Made by a program: the position numbers and the translations under genes | The notes under the pieces: model-generated | Told to the model about the DNA's origin: nothing | Seen by the model: only the letters and a program-made list of their open reading frames with translations | Databases searched by the model: none | Origin: Maylandia zebra | Lineage: Eukaryota; Chordata; Actinopteri; Cichliformes; Cichlidae | Direction of reading: 5' to 3' | DNA: 64,000 nt | Assembly (NCBI RefSeq): GCF_041146795.1 | Contig: NC_135177.1 | Span: 24,618,060 to 24,682,059, forward strand | In this document: piece by piece, positions 23,270 through 36,306 of the stretch | How positions within the stretch are numbered: the first letter of the stretch is position 1 | Layout of the letters: each line of letters opens with the position of its first letter

Positions 23270-24776
23270 AAACGCCAGTATTGAGTCTTTATTGAACTTC
23301 CATGGTACAGAAAGACCACATTTCTACAGGAATGCTACTAAAAATCACAAGACTGGATATCTGGAGGATTGCACGAGCTACGCATGATGCCACCAGCACT
23401 ATGTGTGTAGTGGGAATCTGTGTGTGTTTGTGTAACTGGTAGGGGGAGGGGAGGAGGGGGTCATGCCTCAAAGCTGCTTAGAAAAGTTGCCAGACACAAA
23501 GTGACATTTGGCTTTGAAAGGGTCTAAAAGACATCACTCACTGATAGGTAAAATAGACATTTTATAAATAATAGATTCAAAGCAACTCTCACAGGTGTAT
23601 ACATGCAGATTCACAGGAGATACAGAAACGATGCTCCTTGATGTTCTACTTTCCTTTGGTACACCCAAGACAGCTAAAAAAATGATGATAATAATGTGAG
23701 AGGGAACAATGGTGGTTTTGTTTTCCAGATTGAGATACTTGGCTGTCGGGTGAAAAGAAGAGGGGGGGGAAAAAAGAAGAAAAACATCTTGTTGTGCTAA
23801 CATCAGTCCTTTGATCACATGTGCAGTTCACTGATACATCAATCTGTCTTTGTAGTGTACCATCCAAACCTTTGGGAAACATCGATTTTCAGCAGGAACG
23901 GTTCCTCGCTTCCATTCATGTCCTGAATATTTGAAGTACCTGTGCAGCGTCCGGCAGAAAAAAAGGTTCGCCGAGAAAAGGTGAACGTCGGCCAGATAAT
24001 TAAGAGAACAAATCATGAGGAAAAACTGAAACAAAAACAGGCTCCTCTGCATAGTGCAGAGGGATATAGCCACACTATTTGCATTTCGGGCGCTCAAAGC
24101 GGGGAATAAACAGCAGTTTTTGGAGCGTGACATGTTAAACACATTGGCTGCTGGCTACAGCCGTGCCAAACAGCTTTGTGAAATGCCCCGTTCAGTGTGT
24201 GGAGGTGCTCAGAATGGCTTTTTAACCATCTACAAGCCTGTTAATCTGAGCCAAATTTGAGTGTCATGTTATGTAAAAAGAAGACTCTGCCGGGATTGCC
24301 ATTAATACTAAACAGCTTCACATGTGGGGCTGGATCGGTGAGAACGGTTGTGGAAGCACAGGTAGGGCATTTCGGGGATAATGGGATGCTTCATGGTTGT
24401 TTAAACTGCTTGTTTGTGAATTAGTCGTGGCGGGTCGAAGCTTAGCAGAGCTCGGGGCCAAATAAAGGCTGGAAAATGGAGAACATGTCACAGTGACGCA
24501 GATCCACATTAACAGAAATTTACACCAAGCCAGAAGGAAGGACGGACGGACGGAGGAAAGGAGGGAGATGAGTTCAGATGTTCCTTTTTTTTGTTTTTTG
24601 TTTTTTTAGACCTCAGGGAAGCAGGAGTGTTTTGTGATGGCTGGATACCTGGGATCCCTGAATTCATTTCACAGTTTAGAGAAAATAAAAACGGTGCTGC
24701 GGGCGCACCCTCCGGTCTTGTTGATGCTCCTCCTCAGGCCCCGTAGAAATGTTTACCATATGGAAAAACAGTCACC
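23270..24776 (-). other. pianp: pianp 3'UTR with polyadenylation signal
   Basis: On the minus strand, the first clear AATAAA after the stop lies at 23293-23288 (TTTATT on the plus strand), giving a 3'UTR of about 1.5 kb. Long 3'UTRs are usual for neuronal genes. The extent is inferred, and no other frame in the stretch looks coding. Confidence 0.5.
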
Positions 24777-27700
24777 TCAGAGGTTCACAACAGGGATCCT
24801 GACACAGCAAGAGACACAGAGGAGAAGAGTGAGAGGGATAGAAGGAAAGGAAGAAGCTGGGGAGGCCCGGCGATGGAAGGAAAAGGCAGAAGAAGAGAGG
24901 AGAAGTGGAGCACAAAAGCCTGAAGCTGGAAAAGTTGTGTACATGCAAAAGGAACGCTGCGTCGCAGGGGGACGGAGAGGGTGGCGGGGGGGGGAGGAAG
25001 AAACGGAAGCGCAGCGAGGAAGGAGGAGAGGAAGGTGGAGGTGAAGCTGATGGGAGGGGAGGAAGTGAGAGGGGGAGCACTGGAGTGTAGCTCTATAATT
25101 ATCCTGATTGAGATTAACTTTAAATACTCTCGAATATAAGCATCATTTCATGGATGGTGGTTGGGCGCCTTTTTTGATAGGCCCAGGATGACTCATCCGG
25201 TGAGGGAGTTTAAAACACTGATACATCTTAGAGCAGCGCCAACACTTCAGGCCTGAATACTCCACAGAGAATAGCACCACCGTCCAATTACACTCCAGGT
25301 ACGTCCTTACAGTGCATGCGAAAAGGTAATACGGGTGCTTCACACACAGACACGGAAGAAAACTTCAATCCAGGGGTTGCACGGAGACTCGCACACGCAC
25401 ATGCGGCTTAGAGACTGACACAAACACGCACGCACGCGCACACACTCGGGCCGTGTAGAGCTGGTGAGGCGACTCATTACCTCTCCCTGTCGGTGAAGGA
25501 GGAGGAGGTGCTGTGCAGCGTCTGCCGGCTGTCCTCCGAAGCAAGGGAGCGAGGGAGAGCGAGGGAGAGGGGGGGTGCTACGCCACGGGAAAGCGGGGGC
25601 GGATGCTGGGAACAGCTGCGATCGTAACTGGGAGAGAAAGGATAGTCAGATAGATAGATGGAGGAAGAGGAGGGGAGTAGGGGGACAAGATTTGCAAAGG
25701 ATGAAGAGTTAAAGAGGCAAGCAGTCGGCATGGAGTGGGACACAAGTGCGAGGACGAAGAGAGATAAGACAAACGAGAAGAGAAACGGGGCATAAACAGA
25801 TGCAATAAAGTTAGTTTGAGTTTGAGACAGATATTACAGTAAGAGAGGGCGAGACGGATACGAGGAAACGACAGAGAGATTGAAATGAAGAGAGGCGCGG
25901 AGAGGAACGATAAGGAGAGCGATCAGAATGAAAGACACAGAGGGAGAAACAAAGTCAGAGAACATCAGGAACAGCCGATCCATTTAGCATCAGCGAACAC
26001 ATTATCCTGCCACTGTGAGAGAGAATTAGTGCACTCATCGGACTCATTAAAACACTGTCGGAGAGGGGAGAGGGGGGGGGGGAGGGAGGCAGAGCGAGAA
26101 ATGGGGAAGGAGACTTCACTGTGAGATGTGGGGAGGGAGTCAGAAGGTTGGAGGTGGGAAGGATGCAACAAGGCGAAGAAATGGACGGAGCAGTGGCGCG
26201 TGACTGAGGTGTCGTGCCATTACTCCTGTAAGGAGAGGGGAGTTCTGGTGAAGACGCAGTTGAGAGGCGCAGGTTCGGGCTCTTTGGAACACTTAGACGC
26301 ACAACAAAGCTGTTCTCACCGCCATAAAAGCCCTCGTGCACCCTCATCGTCCCTCAGTAACACCTGTTCTTTCCTGGCTGACTCCTCTCACTGTACGCGC
26401 ACACACAAACACACACCGTCACACACTTGATGACATTAGCCACACTGACGATTTTAGGGCTGGGAAAATCACTGAGCACATATGCCGCTCTTCTATAATC
26501 ATAATGAACTGGACTGTGGCCAATTTCCACTATAGGCTATCATTTCGGTCCATCTGTACCCCCTTCCCGTTCCTTCCGCGGCACTTTCTCCCTCTAACAC
26601 ATGGTGTTATTTACACATTTATGACACTGAAGTACGAGCCAGTCTATAGAGAGGAGCTGCTGCCATGTCTCCAGACTGACTCCCTGCAGTTCTCGCTATT
26701 CTAATACCACTTGGGATTCACTAAGCAGTGTAGGGTTTTTTTGTTTTTTTGCCAGCGCCAGGTGAAGTAAGTTATCGAAACAAGAGCGAAGGCCAGTCTC
26801 AGGAACAGAGAGAAAGGGGGGCTTATCATGTATCAGCTCACGGCAAGCTGGAGGATTATCTGTGGATCTGCAGCCGGACTGGCGGTGCTGGGAGAGATAG
26901 GAGACTGGTGGGGGAGATAAGAGAAGTACCGGCTGTGCAGAGACAGGCAGCTTTAGAGCAAGGCACTGACGATAACTGGAACAAAGCGAGGAACCTAAAA
27001 GAAGTGTGTGTGTGGGGGGGGGGGGGGAGAGAGAGAACAGGTATTCAACGAAAGGAAGAGAAAAAAAATCCAGTGGGAGCCGAAGGGGAAGGAGAAACGA
27101 GGAGGGGAGGGGTAGATGGGGTATGAGGGGTAGATAATGTACGAGTGTGGGAGCAAAATTGAGATTAAGAGAGAGCGTGAAAAGGGGATATGGGGGAGAA
27201 CAAATCATACCGATGCAGGCAATGAAAAAAAAGTGATACAACAGAAATTCAGGTAAGATGTGCAGATGAGATTACAGTAAGGAAGAGGAGGAGGAGTGCG
27301 AGAAGGGGGGGAGGGAGTGTGAGAGTGGGAAGAGAGGGGTCCCAGCGGTCAAATAAATGAGCCGTTATTGGTTTGATCAGCAAGGCGAAGAAGTGCTTCA
27401 CTACATCGCGGAGAGATAATGGCCATGTGTGTACGGATCACCTCCTACCTGCCTCCCCGGCCTGAAAACATAACACATGCGCACACACACCGCCCACTCT
27501 GCGTCTATACGCTCGGGGACGCCACGTGAACACCCAAAACTATAAGACAAGAGATCACTGGTTATAGTTAATGCTTAATCACTGCAACTTTAATGGCTCT
27601 AAATGATACATCTGTGCCAATCGTGACTTTTGGGAACACAAGTGCTGTTAATAAAGTCATTAGTGAGCAATTACTCAGCTCTCATTTAGGCCCGTAACAT

Positions 27701-30700
27701 AATCGGCGACAGGCGCACAGACAAGACGGGCAGGCCAGCGTGTGCGGGCAAACACATCTGCAGCCATTAAAGTCTCCTCTTCAAGAAAAACCCCACTCAT
27801 CTAAACCCCATGCATCTGTCCCATTACACACATGTGTGGGGGAAAATGGTGTCTCTTGCTTACTCGCTTTATTTAAAAAAACAACAACAAAAGTCTAAAT
27901 ACTACTACATAAAAAAGCAAATTCAGCACTCTCCTAAACTGTCTATAAAACATGAGGCATCTGGGTTTTTATGATGGATTTGACTTATAGGTCTCAAAAT
28001 TAAAGACAATTAGGTGGTTATTAAAGCTTGTTTATGCCAATGAAAAACACCCATATGTCAAAATTTTGACTTACTCAAAAGTTTGAGTTAAAAATCCAAA
28101 GTTAAGTCAAAATGAACTCTGCCTGGCAAAAAAAGAGAAAGAAAGAAAAGGGGAAAAAACTCAGTGATGGAAACAAGTTCCATAGATGGTGCCATAAACC
28201 TGCATTTTTAATTTATTTCCAGCAGAGGGAGACTCATCTGGGTCCAAGAGGAAGCCTGGCTGTACAGGAGTCTAAGATAAAGTGGTAATGATGCTCACCT
28301 CAGAGCTGAAAAATGAAACCAGTCCATAAACTGCAGTTCCTCTAGTGGCCACTTGAGGCTGGCTACAAAAGTGAGTCAGTCGCCACTGACTTCTATGTTT
28401 AAATGGCCAACATACACCATTAAAAGGAATATTTGCAGCCTAGTATTAAATACAGTTTTGGCATCTATGGATTATTTAACCTTTATAACAACTGTACAGC
28501 AATGACATGTTTTATAAGTCAATTGTTTTGATGTTTTTAAGGCTTAAAAGCTGTGGCAACACAGGTAGCTTCAGTCAATAGCTGCCTTTAAGCTTGAGTC
28601 ACACAAGCCTAGATACCAGTGTGTTAGCACAGGCCCTGAAAGAAAAAATGTGTATTATGCAGTAGCTGGAGGTTGCTAGCAGTCGCTAGCATAAAACTGG
28701 TTGAAATAGAGATACACAGTGCTACACCAAAAACTTCTTGTAGTTGCTTTGGTTGTTAGCAAGTTACTGTGGTACCCTCAGTCTGCACGGAAAACAGCAG
28801 GTTGCCTGTAAATGATGCAAACCAGAAATAATGATATTCTGCCTTTAGAGAAGAAGTTGTTTGCTTAAAATGTGTTGGGTGGAGCAGTAAGGCATAACTT
28901 TTACAATGAAGGCGAATGTTTTCTGTTTGTGAACTCCATCACATTTTTTCGCAATTACTGCTCAGAGAGTAAATGTAGAGACCGCAGACAAGCGGGCGTT
29001 ATTCATGTCAACTGTGGGTGACTGTGGTAACATGCTAGCAGGCAAAGTAATCACAAGGAAGTTTCTGGTGGAGCACAGGAACTTCCAGCGACGGTGCAAG
29101 TCTGTGCTTCAGTTTTAATGAGTGAAATTCACAGCAGTATTTTAATCAGTCTGTTAATTAAGACTAATTAGCAGATGTCTGTGTCTTTGTGTTGCTCACA
29201 TACAGTTTATGGATGCTACTTGCTCAGCTTGCTAACCCGAGTTCGTTAGCCTTAGCCAATTACTCCGTCCACTTGCCCAAATACAGCAAATACAGGCTCC
29301 ACAAACCAATATGGTCAGCAGCCAAAATGCTAAATTTGAAGCTTCCACCAAACAATGGGTGACATCATGGCTTCATAGGTATGTCCACTTCCTATGTAAA
29401 GTCTATCCTAACGAGTTTGTTTTTGGTCTTATTAATTTAAGAGAAGATTATGAATTTTACTTAGCAAATCATGCTGCCATTCGGAGTAAAATAATCAATA
29501 AAGCAGGCTGTGATTCAGCCCATGGCTAGCATGTGATTAACATAGTGTTACCTATTAGCACGCATACTTGCTTACTGGTTAAAAAAAACAAGAGAGCGAC
29601 ATCCGAAAACACTCATCTCAAGGACTCAGCACAAGTGAAGACTTTGTGAACCCACCGGTGACATCACAGTTTATGGCCTTGTTTTCTTTTACATATGCTT
29701 TACTCTGTTAACACTTATGACCTGTCCTGACAAGTTTCTGAGTCAGGTATAACCTACAGTGAAGATTAAGCCAAGATTACGATTTTGCCTTTCTGCACCC
29801 TCTCCTCACTGTCTTTGGATAACAACCAGGTGATCAAATCGAGATTAGTCCACTTACAATTATTAAAATATTAATGAAGTGCAATTATCTAGTAATTAAT
29901 GAGATAAAAGTCTGAAGACAGAAAACAATTTTTTTTTCTGTAGCAGAATATTTTGTTTTTAATCATCTCATTATGCCTCAGGTTTTTCTTTCAACTCCTT
30001 GGTGGGGTTACAAATCCCCATGTTGGGACTGTTCTAATCAAACATTCAGCTGGCCTCAACACATCCCTGCTTTAATGGAAAGAACCATGATTTTAAAATA
30101 AAGAACAAAAACAAGATGATAATTAGCAGCTCATACACCTCTCTCAACATTAAAGTGTCCAAGATGCTGCTACATTCATGTGCTTCCACTGAAGTGTGCA
30201 ATTTCAGTTTTTGGAAAATACCCAGTTTCTATTTCTTACCATTGTAAAAAAAAAAAAAGGCCCTGAGGTATTTTAACCAGAAGAATCCAGTAACACCACC
30301 CTGCTGCGTGTCAGGCTTACACAAGGAAAGTCGCCTCATCCTTACTCAGCAATGCCCACCTCATATTTATGTGGTCATGGACACAAACACACACACGACA
30401 CGGTGGAGGAGAGAATTTTGGTTCCTACCAGAGTTTGGCTGTAATGATGACTGCTGTCAGGATGAGCAGCGAGGAGATGGTCACGGTGACATAGAACTGT
30501 GGGTCCACTGTAACACACACATTTACACACACACTCACGAAGTTATTCATCTCAGATTGTTTAGCTGTAGCCAGAACAAAAGAAGAAAACAGTGTAGCCA
30601 GCTGAAACATCAAATTGGACGTGCAAGACTCTAGCCTCCAACTATCACACCCATCCGATGACGTCTCCTCTGTGTTTTGCAGTTATGACAGCGGCTAATT

Positions 30701-31491
30701 CTTCCCTGTGAGTGATGAGAACTTTATTAGGCAATCCCCGCCGCAGACACAGCCGGGTGCACACAGCTGGGTGTCAGCCTTCACCCTCATGACAGCTAAT
30801 TCCCTAGAGGACTCCTGGCATGTGAGTGTGTTCGCTCACTGCAACTCATGGACACCTTTATTTAGAAATCCTTCATCTCTTGATGCCCACCTTCCTCAGG
30901 CTCTGTCTCCTCTGCCTCAGTCCCACCATCCTCCACTCCCTTCTTGGGCTCCAGTGGTGGCTGCATGCTTTCGTCAGGGTAAAGCCAGTTCTCAGGCGTG
31001 GCGGTGCTGGCCTCTTGCTGGTTCCCATGCAGGTACAGGTGATCAGTTTCCTGGCTGGAGAGGAAGTGGTAGGTCTCGTCCTCCAGCTGCTGCGTGGGAC
31101 CCCAGACCACCGCCCACAGAGGGGTGGGCGTGACTTGGGCGGTGACGGACAGCTGGACCGACAAGGCGTCCACCTGCTCCTCGGCCTCTCTGTCGTCACG
31201 GTTACAGGTGGAGGGCTGTGTCACCAAAGCAACCAGGAGGAGAGAGATGAGGCCAGTCAGTCGTGCGACAGGAGAGATGGAGCTGGAAGGAAAGGTGAAG
31301 GAGAAAGGATGAGAGAGGGTGGAGTGACAGGACAGTTATCTGAGAAAATGCATTGTCCGCGGCCGCCCTGCACGACCTCAACAGCTTAGACATTGATTCT
31401 CAAGCCGGCCATCACTCAGAATGACATTTTATGCATCTGCGTCCCACACATCTCTCCACCTCAGAAACTATCCATCTTACCATCTCTCCAT
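24777..31491 (-). CDS. pianp: PILR alpha-associated neural protein (5 coding exons)
   Basis: This encodes a type I membrane protein of the AJAP1/PIANP family. Mammalian PIANP binds PILR-alpha and the sushi domain of GABA-B receptor subunit 1a. Coding exons in transcript order are 31491-31481, 31282-30891, 30507-30429, 25627-25481 and 24798-24777, all phase-compatible, giving 651 nt and 216 aa (mammals about 280). Residues 1-26 form a signal peptide (LTGLISLLLVALVTQ core). LWAVVWGPT (59-67) matches the family's extracellular WAIVWGPT. VDPQFYVTVTIS (135-146) leads into a membrane span at about 140-158. The short tail ends in RIPVVNL, matching the family's RIPLVNL. The start exon supplies only ATG GAG AGA TG and the last coding exon only 22 nt. 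The extracellular part after the WGPT motif is acidic. I see no obvious RXXR furin-type site. Introns 1-3 are mostly low-complexity DNA. Confidence 0.9.
24820..27350. repeat. Purine-biased low-complexity tract (plus strand)
   Basis: Long GA- and G-rich runs (for example about 24825-25080, 25540-25600, 26055-26110, 26990-27120 and 27270-27340) lie around pianp exon 4 and in introns 3 and 4. On the transcribed minus strand these are pyrimidine-rich. This generates many spurious Pro/Ser-rich and Arg/Glu-rich frames that are not genes. Confidence 0.8.
28290..29410. mobile_element. Decayed dispersed repeat in pianp intron 3
   Basis: The stretches GTGGCCACTTGAGGCTGGCT...AAAAGTGAGTCAGTCGCCAC at the left and CAAACAATGGGTGACATCAT...AGTCTATCC at the right are the two ends of a repeat common in percomorph fish. 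The interior has no coding frame. The family is recognised from memory, and terminal repeats are not clear. Confidence 0.45.
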
Positions 31492-32640
31492 CGCTTCACT
31501 CTGTTCACTGAGACTCCTCTTCTCCGATCATCTCTCTCTGTAAGATAAAACAGAGGGGCAAGAGAGGAATAAAAGCCAGAAAGGGGGGAGGGTCCTGCTT
31601 TTTGTCGCCTCCTTTCTTCTTCTTCTTCTTGTGTTTTGCCACATAAAATCCATGTAAACACAGACAGCAGCAAGAGTGCTGGCGAAAAGCCAACTCTGTC
31701 ACATTTTGAAAGAAGCACACACGCGGACTCCCCGGGGCATCACAATCTAAAGCTCAACTGTTCGCCACATGTTCACACACATCTGCATGGTAAAAAAAAA
31801 AACATCCAGAAGTACACACCGGTCGTCTGCTCTGCCCTGTCACACACATCCACAGCGCACACACACCTGAGCACGGCACATTAATCATCATTAGAGTCGT
31901 CATGCATGGAGCGAGTACTCTATAAGTCACTTTGAGCAGAGAGAGATAACTTCCTATCAACAACTACTGCATAAATGCCACAGAAATGTCACTCAGAGAC
32001 ACACGAACACACGCGCTCCGACACATATCAGTTATCATGCCTACCTCTGGCTGTGGAGAGAGGGAATGAGAGAGGGAGACAGAGAGAAAGGGGGAGATAC
32101 AGGGAGAGAGAGAGAGAGAGTGAGGGAGGGAGGGGAAAAAAAAGCATCGGTTGCCTTAGCGACTGAGACATGCAGAGTCTGGTGGAGTAAGAGAGGGGAG
32201 AGAGAGCGACGTGGGGAGGGCAAGAGACTGTAGGAAAGAGATTTAAATGCTAATTATGTGTTTTTTTTTAAATGGGTTCAATTAAACGGACACAGAGGAA
32301 AAAGAAATGAATTTGACGAGCCAAACAGAAATGATACCGAGGACGACATTAATAAGCTCATTTTGGAGGCGGAGGTTAAAAAAAAAAGAAGAAACCTCTC
32401 CAATTGTGTTTACAAAGACAGCAAGGACACCCCAGAGAGGAAAAAAAGAGACAGAAATACAGACAGTAAAGAGGAAGAGGCGCGAGAGAAAGGAATGACG
32501 GGAATAAAATTTAATTTACATTCATTTACGCTGGCAGAGGAGGCTAAAGAACTGGTGTTTCCAGAGGAGACGGGGTCAGACGGAAATACAAAAAGAGCAA
32601 AAAAGAGATGCAAATTTGTTGGTGAGAGTCACAGTGTGAC
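31492..32640 (-). promoter_or_regulatory. pianp: pianp 5' region, between pianp and the WD40 gene
   Basis: The 5'UTR of pianp and its promoter should lie in or just above this roughly 1.1-kb stretch, because the WD40 gene on the same strand appears to end near 32.63 kb. GA-rich runs (about 32050-32130 and 32190-32220) dominate. No TATA box or CpG-dense block stands out, so the start site cannot be placed. Confidence 0.35.
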
Positions 32641-32643
32641 AGC

Positions 32644-32649
32644 TTTATT
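32644..32649 (-). terminator. Polyadenylation signal of the WD40 gene
   Basis: AATAAA on the minus strand, about 200 bases after the stop codon, with CAGTGTGA-type GT-rich sequence just downstream. It is the nearest canonical signal. Confidence 0.55.
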
Positions 32650-32852
32650 GTATGTGAAAATAATATTTACACAGAAAACAATCTGCTTATCGCGCTCACA
32701 CGCACACTCGCTCACTTTCTCCTTCCAACACTGATACTCGGTCTGTCACACTTCACACCCCTGCACCCTCCCTCGCTGTCACTTCGCTCCCACCCTCTCA
32801 TTTCCTCTTCATGGCTGCAGGCCGTGGTGTTCTCGGCACGAGAAAGCGGCGC

Positions 32853-35800
32853 TCACTGGAGAGCGCAGCGGAGCCACGAGCCGGACCCTGCGTCCTCCTC
32901 CGCGGCGGCGGACCGGCTGTCTTTTCCTTCATCGCCGCCTTCGTCGTTATCCTCGTAATCTAAATTAGACGAGGGGGGTCATAACGATTTTTCACGACAA
33001 GCATCACCTAAAATTAACACGACCGTATTCATTTCGGCAATTCCACGGTTGCTCATTAAACGTGTGAGGCAGCAAATGAAGATGTGAATGTGTGTGAAAT
33101 TGCAGCGTGTGTGTGTGTACCATCAGTCTCCTCATCATCTTCAGTGTCTCCCTCTGACTCCAGTAAACAGGAATCCATTAGACTGTCTATCCTTGCCGTG
33201 ACATCACCCCTGTAACATTTACACCCGCAATTAAATAAAGCAGGCGCTTTGAACTCGTTATAGTTCACAGAAGAGCCCGATTTCATCTCAAGTGGACCAA
33301 ACAGTAAAACTACTGCATAGCAACCTATAGATCACACTCTGGCAACACTCGCATTTAGAAAACAGATGAAAAACAGCCTGAGATGTCTGAGGAAAAAGGT
33401 GCTGCTGTAGAAATACGTCTCAATTTTGCATGTTCACTCAATCTATTCTCATTAGATGTGCATTATAATTTACACAGCTGATCTACAAAGGCACAAAACA
33501 CTTCATATGTGGAGTAAATCACAACTGAACAACCACAGTATGTTCTGATTAATGAGTCCTCAAACTCGGTGTGTCGTGGAAATACTTTCAACTTTTCACA
33601 GATTTTTACTCCCGGTACAGTCAAGCTGGTACCACTGCACCGAGATTTCGTGAAAAAATTGGAAGTATTCATGACTTTTCTTTGCAAACCCGTCCAGTGG
33701 ACCAGATTGAGCCCTGTGGCAGGCTGGTTCTAGCCCCTTATATTCGCCTTAGATTTAACACCCCCTGAACCAAAAGCATGATATCAAGATAAATGTGTGT
33801 GTCAAAATCAATTAAACCCATTAGCACATTAAATCCAATTATAGCTTTAGAATTAAAAGTGCAGCTGACCTCAGAACAAACAATGAATATTCAAATAAGG
33901 AAGATAATTGAGCAGCTTGGATCTATAATCTTTTTAAGCCAGTGGTGTTGACAAGTATCGCTCCCACCTTTGCCTCCCGGAACTCGGGAGCTGCTCCCAA
34001 ACGATGAGGTCTTGACCTCCGGTGACCCATCGGTGGTCTCCACTCCCAGTGGTCCATGCTGCAAAGCAGATGATTCTGGGAGCGTCAGGCCAGGTCAGAG
34101 AGGCCAGGTACCGACACTGAGGCAGAGAGAACACTAGAGAGAGGAGAGAGACATGATGGGACCGGAAGTCAACGGAGGAACATAAAGTGTGTAAAACTGC
34201 GTTTTTACATTCTCGGTAAATTAAAATTGGTTTGCTCGTTTTCCAGCAATACAGCACTGGTCCCCAGTCTAGAACCAGTTCCGCATATTTCGCCTCCCCT
34301 AAAAAATAGCTGGCAGAAACACACCATCACCAATCTGCTGGCCTCAAAGCTGGAATTGCTGCGGGATGCAGCCCCCAGACTCTGTCCACAATGATCTCCT
34401 TCCCACGGTAATTATCCCAGCTTCTGTTAGCAACACTGCATAATTATTGGTTTTCAAAGGTGCCAAAAAATGGTCTGGTTCTCTGAAGATACCAAAGCAG
34501 TGCGGGCTTTGCAACAGCACCTGCAATGGTAAAAAAAGAGAGATGTGGGACTCACAATTTAGCCTGCTCTCTCCATTCGCCAGATCGTAGCAGGATCCAA
34601 TTAGGAGGCCTCCCGTCTGGTGAATACAATCTGTTACTCCGGTGATACTGCTGTGATTGGTCAGTCTGGTCATCGTTCCTGTGATAATTGGACAGATGTT
34701 AGGTGGAAGGATTATGCAGATTTCACTAAATCTGCCTTCCTTTTTGGATCTTCCTCTCTGACACACACACAGCCTACCGGTCCTCCAGTGCAGGATTTTG
34801 AGCCAGGCTCGACCATAAGCCAGGAACACTCTGTCTCCCCGCGGGCTGAGGGTTAGACGCCCGCACGCCTCCCCTCCGCAGCCTGTCACCTGGCTGTTCC
34901 AGTGGTGCAGCAGCCTCAGGGGGTCTCTATCCGAACCCCGGTTCTCCCACACAGACAACCCTCCCTCAGCCGAGCCGCTGAACACCAGTGGACCCTGAGA
35001 CTGCGGAGGGCACAAGAGACACAGTTGTCATGGTGATTTAAGTCTTTACCCTGTGTGTGTGTCTGTGTACACGTGTCTTAGAGTGAGTGTATGCATGTTA
35101 GTGCAAATGCAAGAGAAGTGTGTGAACAGTTTTAAAATGTCTCTGTGCTTCTGCTGCTGGTTATAAATGGATTTTGCGTTTTGCATGATAAACAACACAG
35201 AGGATGACAATGATGTGCTACGCTTTAATGCTTCAGGCATATTATGATGATTGCAAATTGAAAAAAAAAATGTGCATATCCAGCTCTGGGTTTCAATATT
35301 CATAAAAAAGCCTTTTTTCACTCAAAATATATACAGTATGCTCTAAAATTGGACGAGCTCCACAGCTTACATCTTAACAAATATCTTTGATTTCCATTTG
35401 AAAGCAATAAACAAGGAAAGCTTGCGTGAGGATGATGTGAAGAAATATAGCCGTTTGATTTCCGGGGAAGAGGCTTTTTCACAAATTACTAATCAAGAGT
35501 TTGAAAAACTACGTTAGACAGCCACAGAAGGGAAACAAAAAAACTCTTCAAGTTAAAAATAGGCTGAAAATGAAAACAGCTTGAGCATCCTCCGTGTGAA
35601 GAGAGCGTGATGGTCAGCAGGTGAGTGACCCACCCACCTGGATGGAGGTGACGGCTTCCTGGTGAGCATTGACTGACTGGCAGTTTTGGAAAGTGTCCCA
35701 GCTCCAGGCTTGAACTTTCCCCCCGTCTGCGGGGTGACAGAGTGTGAGGTTAATACGCGCTGACAGGCGACTGGCAGTCATTATTGTGGGTTACGGTTGA

Positions 35801-36255
35801 CCCACCTGAGCCTGGCTGCCTAAACTGTGTGCCTCCATCACTGTGATTCAGCTCGATAACTCTGAGCTGCTCTCCCTAACTCACTGGCAGATGATGCCAC
35901 ATTGTCAGACTCTGCATGCATATTAGTCCCATAAACAACAACAACAACAACAACAAAAAACGGGCACATACATGCACAAAAATAGGTATGTCACCAACAC
36001 ATACTGTCCTCAGGAAAACACACCTGATCCAGTGATGATGTAGCCATCCTCCTCCGGCACAAAGCAGAGCGCGGTCACAGCGTTGAATGTGTAGATAGAC
36101 TTAACACACTGCCCTGAAGGAAACAGTAAAAATCGAATTTAACTGACAGGGCGCAGGCCATCAGTCACACAGGCAAACATTGATTACGATGCACACATTT
36201 CCCACACACAACCCTCAGGCTCCATCTACCTATATATGTATGTCACTCTATGTCG

Positions 36256-36306
<51 letters not shown>

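Noticed and set aside
24634-25090. Long Arg/Glu-rich (plus) and Pro/Ser-rich (minus) frames
   Set aside because: They come from GA-rich low-complexity DNA in pianp intron 4; there is no start context, splice support or homology.
26696-27241. 181-codon minus-strand open frame rich in Leu, Pro and Ser
   Set aside because: It is a pyrimidine-rich intron reading open by composition and interrupts no known family.
30708-31389. Plus-strand frames of 141 and 187 codons
   Set aside because: They are antisense shadows of pianp exon 2, which has signal peptide and family motifs on the minus strand.
31202-31393. Alternative start for pianp, frame beginning MSKLLRSCRAAADN
   Set aside because: It is in a different frame from the recognised signal peptide, whereas ATG at 31491 splices in phase to give MERCSISPVARLTG.
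34344-34530. Exon-like minus-strand frame after GTAATTATCC-type sequence, preceded by a good acceptor
   Set aside because: Including it breaks the phase of the WD40 gene. Using the acceptor before 34133 instead restores a continuous frame (NGESRLNLFSLPQCRYLASL), so this stretch is intron.
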